Assembly (NCBI GenBank): GCA_016182705.1 | Contig: JACPGA010000150.1 | Location: 1-12,335 of the forward strand | From: Deltaproteobacteria bacterium | GTDB lineage: Bacteria; Desulfobacterota; GWC2-55-46 | Reading direction: 5' to 3' | Length of the DNA: 12,335 bases | Made by a program: the position numbers and the translations under genes | The notes under the pieces: generated by a model | What the model saw: the letters and a program-made list of their open reading frames with translations, nothing else | What the model was told of the DNA's origin: nothing | The model's database searches: none | In this document: positions 7,083 through 12,335 of the stretch, one piece after another | How positions within the stretch are numbered: position 1 is the first letter of the stretch | How the letters are laid out: every line of letters starts with the position of its first letter

Positions 7083-7303
7083 TTGCTGAGGGGACGGGTC
7101 TCTACGATTACGACCTTATCGCCTGCGCCGCATTCGTTCTTTTCGTCGTGCGCCATGTACTTCACGCGCCTCTTGACGTATTTGCCGTAGAAGGGGTGCT
7201 TGGCGAGCCTCTCAATGGAGACCACGATAGTCTTGTCCATTTTGCCGCTCGTGAGCACGCTTCCAGTGAGAGTCTTTTTATGTGGTGTCTTTGCCTCTGC
7301 CAT
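7037..7303 (-). CDS. rpsQ: 30S ribosomal protein S17, 3' end replaced
   Basis: S17 is a primary binder of 16S rRNA in the body of the small subunit, with an OB-fold. Residues 1-74 look normal: [40 protein letters not shown], then [20 protein letters not shown] and LSK. S17 normally continues with a Trp-containing end of about 12-15 residues; here the frame turns instead into [14 protein letters not shown], which is rplN sequence read out of frame, and stops at 7037. True S17 sequence therefore ends near 7082. ATG at 7303 follows the rpmC stop by one base, with GGAGAGGG inside rpmC as the likely ribosome site. Confidence 0.92.
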   Translation of the reverse strand: MAEAKTPHKKTLTGSVLTSGKMDKTIVVSIERLAKHPFYGKYVKRRVKYMAHDEKNECGAGDKVVIVETRPLSKARPTSSSPPSATLS

Positions 7304-7304
7304 C

Positions 7305-7499
7305 TTACTTTACCCTCTCCTTCTCGGCTACAACAGTCTTTATCCTGGCGATCTCCCTCTTGAGCAAGCGGAGCTTAAGCGGGTTCTCGAGCTGGTTGGT
7401 GGCATGGCGCATGCGCAGATTGAAGAGCTCTTTTGTAAGCTCCGTCGCCTTGCCTTTTGCCTCCTCGAGCGTCAAATCCCTTATTTCTGCCGGTTTCAT
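7305..7499 (-). CDS. rpmC: 50S ribosomal protein L29
   Basis: L29 lies at the exit of the polypeptide tunnel, near the binding site of trigger factor and the signal recognition particle. The 64-residue product, the usual length, forms two helices with the conserved [20 protein letters not shown] turn and the [12 protein letters not shown] end. ATG at 7499 shares ATGA with the rplP stop. No ribosome site beyond that in the rplP end is needed if re-initiation occurs. Complete. Confidence 0.96.
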   Translation of the reverse strand: MKPAEIRDLTLEEAKGKATELTKELFNLRMRHATNQLENPLKLRLLKREIARIKTVVAEKERVK

Positions 7500-7909
7500 A
7501 TTGCTTCCCTTTTAATGAACTTTGTCGGAAGTGATATCTTGTGGGCCGCGAGCCTGAATGCTTCCCTGGCTATGGCCTCGGTCACGCCTTCCATCTCATA
7601 GAGTATGCGGCCTGGCTTGATTACGCATACCCAGTCTTCCGGGGCTCCCTTACCGCTACCCATCCTGGTCTCGGCCGGCTTCTTGGTGACCGGCTTATCG
7701 GGGAACACCCTTATCCAGATTTTGCCGCCTCTTTTAATGAAACGGGTCATCGCGATCCTGGCGGCCTCGATCTGCCTGGTGGACAGCCAGCCGCACTCGA
7801 TTGCCTGGAGGCCGTAGTTGCCGAAGGCCAGGTCAGAACCCCTGTGTGCGAGTCCGCGCCTTTTGCCCCTCTGCTGCTTTCTGAATTTAACCTTTTTTGG
7901 TATCAACAT
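7496..7909 (-). CDS. rplP: 50S ribosomal protein L16
   Basis: L16 organises the A-site tRNA contact region of the large subunit. The 137-residue product starts [20 protein letters not shown] and includes [40 protein letters not shown] and [20 protein letters not shown], all standard L16 segments. Length equals the family norm. ATG at 7909 has AAGGGG about 11 bases upstream. The upstream gene is rpsC, which is broken; L16 itself is intact. Confidence 0.97.
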   Translation of the reverse strand: MLIPKKVKFRKQQRGKRRGLAHRGSDLAFGNYGLQAIECGWLSTRQIEAARIAMTRFIKRGGKIWIRVFPDKPVTKKPAETRMGSGKGAPEDWVCVIKPGRILYEMEGVTEAIAREAFRLAAHKISLPTKFIKREAI

Positions 7910-7925
7910 GGCTCAAAAATTCCCC

Positions 7926-8502
7926 TTACTGTGCGGCAGCCGAGTCATCGGCTACAGCCCTTTGAGTCACAACGTCACCCTTGTATATCAGAACTTTCAC
8001 GCCGATGATTCCGAAAGTCGTGAGAGCCTCTGCCTGGCCGTAGTCTATATCAGCCCTGAGCGTATGAAGAGGAACCCTTCCCTCTCTGTACCATTCGCTC
8101 CTGGCGATCTCGGCGCCGCCAAGTCTGCCGGCGCACATGATCTTTATTCCCTTGGCGCCCATCCTGAGAGAGGAGGTGACCGACTTCTTCATGGCCCTTC
8201 TCGAGATCGACAACCTTGCCTGTCAGCTGCGCGAGCTGCTTTTTCATAACATCTATCTCGGAGCCGCGTTTGCCGATCACTATCCCGGGCCTCGCGGTCC
8301 TGATTATGACCTTGACCTTGTTAGCGGTCCTCTCGATGTCAATCGAGGAGATGCCAGCGTGGAAAAGCTTCTTTTTGGTGAACTTCCTGAGCTTCAAGTC
8401 CTCGTGGACAAAAGCCGCGTAGTCCTTCTCACTGTACCATCTCGAGTTCCAGCCCTTCGAGATGCCGAGCCTGAATCCTATTGGATGAACCTTCTGACCC
8501 AA
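7926..8502 (-). pseudogene. rpsC: 30S ribosomal protein S3, split over two frames
   Basis: S3 forms part of the mRNA entry tunnel of the 30S subunit. The N-terminal part (8502 to about 8215) reads [20 protein letters not shown] and includes the KH-domain GxxG loop in [13 protein letters not shown], up to QLTGK. The C-terminal part (about 8216 to 7926) is in another frame and holds [40 protein letters not shown] and ADIDYG. About 27-28 residues found in other S3 proteins are missing between the two parts (in E. coli roughly from PAQIN to the SQLE before ERR). The missing length is of form 3n+2, about 83-86 bases. The start is TTG, with GGAGG 7 bases upstream. An intact S3 is essential, so a sequence error is the first suspicion. 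Confidence 0.9.
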
Positions 8503-8509
8503 AAATCGA

Positions 8510-8514
8510 CCTCC
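8510..8514 (-). promoter_or_regulatory. Shine-Dalgarno of rpsC
   Basis: GGAGG 7 bases before the TTG at 8502, supporting the TTG start of rpsC. Confidence 0.8.
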
Positions 8515-8548
8515 GTAACTAAGCTTTAAAGTCTTTAGCCCTTGTCTT

Positions 8549-8881
8549 TTATCTCTCGCCGAGGACGACTGTTACGTGGCTCGTCCTGCGCCTTATAAGG
8601 GCGCCCCTGCCCATTGCCTTCGAGTGAGTGCGCTTCAGGACCGGGCCGCCATCGACGAATGCGGTCTTTACGAAGAGCTTGTCCACGTTCAGGTTCTTGG
8701 TGTTCTCGGCGTTAGCTACAGCGCTCTTTACGAGCTTCACGAGTTCACGGCTTACGGCCTTTTCGCTGTAGGTTAATATCGTTATGGCCTCGTCGACCTT
8801 TTTGCCTCTTATAAGGTCTATTACAAGCCGCGTCTTCTGCGGTGAGGTCTTTAAATATTTGAGTATAGCCTTGGCTTCCAT
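8549..8881 (-). CDS. rplV: 50S ribosomal protein L22
   Basis: L22 reaches into the exit tunnel by a long beta hairpin that contributes to macrolide response and nascent-chain stalling. The 110-residue product matches the family length. It starts [20 protein letters not shown], includes [14 protein letters not shown] and the [17 protein letters not shown] segment, and the hairpin region [20 protein letters not shown], ending [14 protein letters not shown] at 8881 has AAAGGAG 10 bases upstream. The gap of 39 bases to rpsS holds nothing else that I recognise. Confidence 0.97.
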   Translation of the reverse strand: MEAKAILKYLKTSPQKTRLVIDLIRGKKVDEAITILTYSEKAVSRELVKLVKSAVANAENTKNLNVDKLFVKTAFVDGGPVLKRTHSKAMGRGALIRRRTSHVTVVLGER

Positions 8882-8920
8882 TTTGCTGCAGCTCCTTTGA
8901 CGTTTCTTGCGAGGCCGGGT

Positions 8921-9208
8921 TTAGCCCTTGGCGCCCGGCACCTTGGCCTTTTTTATACCCTGGTGGCCGTGGAAGGTACGGGTCGGAGAAAACTCACCGA
9001 GCTTATGCCCCACCATGTTCTCGGTAACGAACACGGGAACGAATTTCTTTCCGTTATGGACCGCCATCGTGAAGCCGACCATTTCAGGTATGATCATCGA
9101 CCGCCTGGACCAGGTCTTTATTACTTTTCTCTGTCTGGAATCGCCGGCTGCCCTGACCTTTTCCATGAGATGCTCGTCTACAAACGGGCCCTTTTTTAAA
9201 GAACGCAC
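8921..9208 (-). CDS. rpsS: 30S ribosomal protein S19
   Basis: S19 forms a complex with S13 in the 30S head near the A and P sites. The 95-residue product starts [18 protein letters not shown] and contains [40 protein letters not shown] and [12 protein letters not shown], all hallmark S19 stretches. Length is within the usual 92-95. The start is GTG at 9208, two bases after the rplB stop region, with AGGAGG 8 bases upstream inside the end of rplB. Confidence 0.97.
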   Translation of the reverse strand: MRSLKKGPFVDEHLMEKVRAAGDSRQRKVIKTWSRRSMIIPEMVGFTMAVHNGKKFVPVFVTENMVGHKLGEFSPTRTFHGHQGIKKAKVPGAKG

Positions 9209-9210
9209 CG

Positions 9211-10032
9211 CTACTTCCTCCTGGTAATTATATACTTGTCAGTGTACTTACGCCTTCTGGTCTTATAGCCCTTAGTGGGTACGCCCCAGGGGTTCGTAGG
9301 ATGGTTGCCGCCCTTGCTCTTGCCTTCGCCGCCGCCGTGCGGATGGTCCACAGGGTTCATGGCAACGCCCCTGACTCTCGGGTTACGGCCAAGCCAGCGG
9401 CTCCTTCCGGCCTTTCCTATGGTTACGTTCTTATGGTCGATATTGCCGACCTGACCAACGGTGGCATAACAGTCCTGAAGAACAAACCTCATCTCGCTGG
9501 ACGGGAGCTTCAGCGTCGCATAGTTGCCCTCTTTTGCCATGAGCTGGGCGTATGAACCGGCGCTCTTTACGAGCTGGCCGCCCTTGCCCTTGCGCAACTC
9601 GACATTGTGGACAAAGCTGCCGACCGGTATGGAGCGGATCGGGAGAGCGTTGCCGGGCTTGATGTCAGCCCCGGGGCCAGCTATGACCGTATCCCCGACA
9701 TTGAGGTTGACAGGAGCGAGTATGTACCTCTTCTCGCCGTCAGCGTAATTCAAAAGCGCGAGGTTGGCGCTGCGGTTCGGGTCGTACTCCAGGGAAGCGA
9801 CCTTTGCCGGGATATCTATCTTGTCCCTCTTGAAGTCGATCACCCTGTAGATTCTCTTATGGCCGCCGCCTATCCAGCGGCTGGTCACGCGACCGTTGTT
9901 GTTTCTGCCGCCTGTCTTCTTGATGGGCGCAGTCAGGCCCTTTTCGGGGCGCTTTTTCGCGAGACCTTCGAAGACTATCGTCGTCTTCTGCCTTAAGGCA
10001 GGGGATGTCGGGTTATACTTTTTTACTGGCAT
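9211..10032 (-). CDS. rplB: 50S ribosomal protein L2
   Basis: L2 is one of the most conserved ribosomal proteins; it is needed for subunit association and contributes to the peptidyl transferase region. The 273-residue product matches the family (about 273-276). It begins [19 protein letters not shown], contains [40 protein letters not shown], and near the end the [14 protein letters not shown] segment with the conserved His linked to catalysis, then [22 protein letters not shown] at 10032 has only a weak purine-rich leader (AGAAGAGAACG). No internal gap is visible. Confidence 0.97.
   Translation of the reverse strand: MPVKKYNPTSPALRQKTTIVFEGLAKKRPEKGLTAPIKKTGGRNNNGRVTSRWIGGGHKRIYRVIDFKRDKIDIPAKVASLEYDPNRSANLALLNYADGEKRYILAPVNLNVGDTVIAGPGADIKPGNALPIRSIPVGSFVHNVELRKGKGGQLVKSAGSYAQLMAKEGNYATLKLPSSEMRFVLQDCYATVGQVGNIDHKNVTIGKAGRSRWLGRNPRVRGVAMNPVDHPHGGGEGKSKGGNHPTNPWGVPTKGYKTRRRKYTDKYIITRRK
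9217..9222 (-). promoter_or_regulatory. Shine-Dalgarno of rpsS
   Basis: AGGAGG in the last codons of rplB (the Arg-Arg-Lys codons), 8 bases before the GTG at 9208, supporting that start. Confidence 0.75.
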
Positions 10033-10066
10033 AATCGTTCTCTTCTCTTCTGGAAAGTTTTATAGC

Positions 10067-10354
10067 CTACACGCCTTCAAAGATCTCGATCTTGTCGCCT
10101 TCGCGAAGCGTAAGGTAAGCCTTCTTCCTGGTCGGTCTCTGCCCCTGGTACTTGCCCATCCTCTTCATCTTGCCGGCCACGCGCTCGGTGTTTATGCCGA
10201 GGACTTTCACATTGAAGACCGTTTCGACGGCTTCTTTGATTTCCTGCTTCGTAGCGGTCAGGTCTACCCAGAAAACTACCTTGCCCTGGGTGCTGGCCAT
10301 GGTGCTCTTCTCGGTTATGACCGGGGCTTTTATCACATCGTAATGGTTCTTCAT
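10067..10354 (-). CDS. rplW: 50S ribosomal protein L23
   Basis: L23 lies at the tunnel exit and is the docking site for trigger factor and SRP. The 95-residue product has the standard start (YDVIKAPVITEKSTMAS), the FWVDLTATKQEIKEAVETVF segment and the NVKVLGINT stretch, followed by the basic loop GKMKRMGKYQGQRPTRKKAY. ATG at 10354 shares ATGA with the rplD stop. Complete and of usual length. Confidence 0.97.
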   Translation of the reverse strand: MKNHYDVIKAPVITEKSTMASTQGKVVFWVDLTATKQEIKEAVETVFNVKVLGINTERVAGKMKRMGKYQGQRPTRKKAYLTLREGDKIEIFEGV

Positions 10355-10968
10355 TGCGCCATCGCCTCTACTTTCTCTAATGCGCTCCTGGTGATGACCA
10401 GGTTGTCGTAATTGAGTATGTCGTAGACATTGAGGCCGACAACCTTCTGGACCTGGAAGTCTTTCAGGTTCCTCACCGCGAGTTCAAGGTTCTTGTTCTC
10501 ACCCTCTATAACGATAAGGGCGTTCACCAGGTTCGTTCTCTTCAGGAGTTCGAGAGCGGCCTTCGTCTTGGGCTCGGCCAGGGTGATGGAGTCTAACACC
10601 ATCATCTTCCCTTCGGTGGCCCTGAGCTTCAAGGCGTTCCTCAGGGCGTCTTTCATGACCTTCCTGGGAAGTTTATAGGAGTAGTCCCTGGGGTGCGGGC
10701 CGAATACGGTGCCGCCATGCCTCCAGAGCGGAGACCTGATGGAGCCGGACCTTGCGCGCCCGGTGCCCTTCTGCTTCCAGGGCTTTATTCCTCCTCCGCT
10801 TACCTCGCCTTTTGTCTTGGTCGAGGCGGTGCCAGACCTTCTGTTAGCGAGCTGCATCTTGACGACTTCGTAAAAGAGGTGCTCTTTTACTTCTCCGCCG
10901 AAGATCTCCTCGCTGAGAGCGATCTCAGAAACCTTTGTGCCGTTGATGTCCAATACTTCTACATTCAT
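10351..10968 (-). CDS. rplD: 50S ribosomal protein L4
   Basis: L4 lines the constriction of the exit tunnel; in E. coli it also represses the S10 operon. The 205-residue product has the long basic loop (STKTKGEVSGGGIKPWKQKG, GTGRARSGSIRSPLWRHGG) and the conserved FGPHPRDYSYKLPRKV, followed by the globular domain ending in LNVYDILNYDNLVITRSALE. Length agrees with the family. ATG at 10968 has AAGGA 8 bases upstream. A 79-base AT-rich gap before it holds a candidate promoter. Confidence 0.97.
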   Translation of the reverse strand: MNVEVLDINGTKVSEIALSEEIFGGEVKEHLFYEVVKMQLANRRSGTASTKTKGEVSGGGIKPWKQKGTGRARSGSIRSPLWRHGGTVFGPHPRDYSYKLPRKVMKDALRNALKLRATEGKMMVLDSITLAEPKTKAALELLKRTNLVNALIVIEGENKNLELAVRNLKDFQVQKVVGLNVYDILNYDNLVITRSALEKVEAMAQ

Positions 10969-11001
10969 TACCGGATTCCTTGAAGTTTCAGTTAAACGCT
11001 A

Positions 11002-11030
11002 AATATACACAATCCCGAGTATATTCTCAA
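11002..11030 (-). promoter_or_regulatory. candidate sigma-70 promoter before rplD
   Basis: On the coding strand TTGAGA (11030-11025), a 17-base spacer, then TATATT (11007-11002). Each hexamer differs by one base from consensus and the spacing is optimal. It lies 34 bases before the rplD ATG, within the AT-rich gap after rplC. If active it would transcribe from rplD onward. The match is by eye and AT-rich gaps give chance hits. Confidence 0.5.
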
Positions 11031-11046
11031 CCCTAAAAACGGGGTT
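11029..11046 (-). other. short hairpin after rplC stop
   Basis: Arms AACCC and GGGUU (5 pairs) around an 8-base loop CGUUUUUA, just after tandem in-frame TAA TAA stops of rplC. It has no following U-run and overlaps the -35 of the candidate promoter. It may be a weak processing or pausing element, or chance. Confidence 0.25.
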
Positions 11047-11047
11047 A

Positions 11048-11677
11048 TTACTTCTTTATTGCCTTTTTTATCACGACTATGCCGTTTATCGGTCCAGGAA
11101 CAGCTCCTTTTATGAGAAGGACGTTTTCCTCGGCCCTTATGCCTACTACTTTGAGGTTCTGGACGGTCACTCTGGCGTGTCCCATGTGGCCTGCCATCTT
11201 CATGCCCTTGAAGACCCTTGAAGGGTCAGAGCTCGAACCTATGGAGCCGGGGGCCCTGTTGTGCATCGAGCCGTGAGACTCGGCGCCGCCGCTGAAGTTG
11301 TGCCTTCTCATGGAACCCATGAAGCCTTTTCCCTTAGAGGTGCCGGTCACGTCCACCCAGTCGCCTATCTTGAAGACGTCTGGCGCGTTCACTACCGCCC
11401 CGGGCTGAACAGAGGCGAGATCAGTGGCCTTGAGCTCCACGAGATGGTAGAAGCAGGGAGCGCCGGCCTTTTTGAAATGGCCCTGCATGGCCCTGTTCAC
11501 CCTGTGCTCTTTTTTCTCGAGAAAACCGACCTGTACGGCTTCGTAACCGTCCTTCTCGGCTGTCTTCTTCTGCACGACCGTGTTGCCGGTCTTTACAACC
11601 GTGACCGGGACCATTGCCCCGTCCGCGGAGTATATGTGGGTCATACCCAGTTTCTTTCCGACAATCCCTTCAATCAT
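11048..11677 (-). CDS. rplC: 50S ribosomal protein L3
   Basis: L3 is an early-assembly protein that reaches the peptidyl transferase centre through a long extension. The 209-residue product starts MIEGIVGKKLGMTHIYSADG, includes EKDGYEAVQVGF, the VDVTGTSKGKGFMGSMRRHN stretch, and the very conserved RAPGSIGSSSDPSRVFKGMK and MAGHMGHARVTVQNL, ending in the GAVPGPINGIVVI segment. Length is normal. ATG at 11677 has AAGGG 8 bases upstream. The 88-base gap to rpsJ holds a perfect 10-base palindrome but no gene. Confidence 0.97.
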   Translation of the reverse strand: MIEGIVGKKLGMTHIYSADGAMVPVTVVKTGNTVVQKKTAEKDGYEAVQVGFLEKKEHRVNRAMQGHFKKAGAPCFYHLVELKATDLASVQPGAVVNAPDVFKIGDWVDVTGTSKGKGFMGSMRRHNFSGGAESHGSMHNRAPGSIGSSSDPSRVFKGMKMAGHMGHARVTVQNLKVVGIRAEENVLLIKGAVPGPINGIVVIKKAIKK

Positions 11678-11765
11678 CTTCCTAACCCTTGCCGCATTGG
11701 CCCCCTCGCGGGTGCATGCATGCTTTATTTTGGATGTAAATGTCTGCCTCTCGGGCGTACGGAGA

Positions 11766-12077
11766 CTACTCGAGCTTTATCTCCACGTCCACTCCCGCCG
11801 GGAGGTCGAGCTTCATGAGAGCGTCCACAGTGTTCTGGGTCGGCTCCATGATGTCCATCAGCCTCTTATGAGTCCTGATCTCGAACTGCTCGCGGCTCTT
11901 TTTGTCCACGTGCGGGGAGCGCAGGACGGTGAACCTGTTGATCCTGGTCGGCAGGGGGATAGGGCCCTTTATCGTCGCGCCCGTTCTCCTGGCAGTATCA
12001 ACAATCTCCTTCACCGACTTGTCAAGAAGTCTGTGGTCGAATGCTTTAAGCCTGATTCTGATCTTCTGGTTATCCAC
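11766..12077 (-). CDS. rpsJ: 30S ribosomal protein S10
   Basis: S10 belongs to the 30S head and, as NusE, pairs with NusB in antitermination. The 103-residue product starts [20 protein letters not shown], includes [20 protein letters not shown] and the [14 protein letters not shown] segment, all standard. Length is that of the family. The start is GTG at 12077, with GGAG 7 bases upstream. It follows tuf by 59 bases, so the str and S10 groups are probably transcribed together. Confidence 0.97.
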   Translation of the reverse strand: MDNQKIRIRLKAFDHRLLDKSVKEIVDTARRTGATIKGPIPLPTRINRFTVLRSPHVDKKSREQFEIRTHKRLMDIMEPTQNTVDALMKLDLPAGVDVEIKLE

Positions 12078-12107
12078 CCTTAAACTCCGTACCTTTTGAT
12101 CCGTAAT

Positions 12108-12131
12108 CCGCCGGGCGTAAGGCCCGCGCGG
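12108..12131 (-). other. GC-rich hairpin between tuf and rpsJ
   Basis: In the transcript CCGC and GGGC of the 5' arm pair with GCCC and GCGG of the 3' arm around a 5-base loop CUUAC, with a small internal loop. No U-run follows (the next bases are AUUACGG), so it is not a classical terminator. It begins 6 bases after the tuf stop. It could be a processing site or simple stabilising stem; evidence is fold by eye only. Confidence 0.35.
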
Positions 12132-12136
12132 TTAAG

Positions 12137-12335
12137 TTACGCTATTATCTTGGTTACGACGCCCGCGCCTACAGTCCTGCCGCCCTCGCGGATGGCGAAC
12201 CTGAGGCCTTCTTCCATGGCTATCGGGTTTATAAGCTCGACTTCTATGTTAACGTTGTCGCCGGGCATTACCATCTCAGTGCCCTCGGGCAGCTTCGATA
12301 TGCCGGTGACGTCGGTCGTCCTGAAGTAGAACTGC
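12137..12335 (-). CDS. tuf: elongation factor Tu, C-terminal end
   Basis: EF-Tu carries aminoacyl-tRNA to the ribosomal A site as a GTP complex. The window holds the last 65 codons and the stop; the gene continues past the right edge. The frame reads [20 protein letters not shown], then [20 protein letters not shown], then [18 protein letters not shown] and VVTKIIA with TAA at the end. This is the domain 3 end of EF-Tu, almost invariant among bacteria. Its position just before rpsJ matches the common fusA-tuf-rpsJ order. Confidence 0.97.
   Translation of the reverse strand, partial: QFYFRTTDVTGISKLPEGTEMVMPGDNVNIEVELINPIAMEEGLRFAIREGGRTVGAGVVTKIIA

Noticed and set aside
12108..12131. Rho-independent terminator between tuf and rpsJ
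   Set aside because: A GC-rich stem is present but no U-run follows it, and the next gene starts 31 bases later with a good ribosome site.
1..12335. A hidden new system (defence, mobile or biosynthetic) in the window
   Set aside because: Every stretch is accounted for by the standard translation gene cluster; no gap exceeds about 90 bases and no unfamiliar gene is present.

Overview
The window is one continuous stretch of the bacterial S10-spc-alpha ribosomal protein superoperon, read entirely on the minus strand from the 3' end of tuf at the right edge to the 5' end of rpsM at the left edge. In transcription order: tuf (partial), rpsJ, rplC, rplD, rplW, rplB, rpsS, rplV, rpsC, rplP, rpmC, rpsQ, rplN, rplX, rplE, rpsN, rpsH, rplF, rplR, rpsE, rpmD, rplO, secY, adk, map, infA, rpmJ, rpsM (partial). 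No gene order is broken and nothing foreign is inserted. No gap between genes exceeds about 90 bases, so there is no long empty stretch. I see no tRNA, rRNA, mobile element or CRISPR array.

The organism is a bacterium of moderate to slightly high GC. The order tuf-rpsJ, adk between secY and map, zinc-type S14 (61 aa) and L36 (37 aa), a cysteine-ribbon L24 and a zinc-lid adenylate kinase fit a deep-branching Gram-negative lineage, for example around Desulfobacterota or Nitrospirota. This is an impression from protein texture, not a placement. Starts are often non-ATG: of 26 visible starts, five are TTG (rpsM, map, secY, rpsE, rpsC) and three GTG (rpsJ, rpsS, rpsN), mostly with strong Shine-Dalgarno sequences.

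The genes make the ribosome and supply its surroundings: EF-Tu delivers tRNA, IF-1 helps initiation, SecY is the membrane channel for nascent proteins, methionine aminopeptidase trims new N-termini, and adenylate kinase balances adenine nucleotides. Coupled overlaps (ATGA or TGATG) occur at rplD/rplW, rplP/rpmC, rplX/rplE, rpsE/rpmD and secY/adk.

The odd part is a set of internal gaps in otherwise well conserved essential genes. map and rpsC each split into two frames with roughly 28-30 codons missing at the break. rpsQ and rplN are joined by a gap that removes the end of one, the spacer and the start of the other. SecY lacks about 18 residues in frame, covering transmembrane segment 2b. rplR may lack a short loop. 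All lie in the left two thirds of the window. Because all are in normally indispensable genes, the likeliest explanation is consensus or assembly deletions, not a new biology. Candidate regulatory items are a near-consensus sigma-70 promoter before rplD and a hairpin before rpsE. I found no previously undescribed system here.
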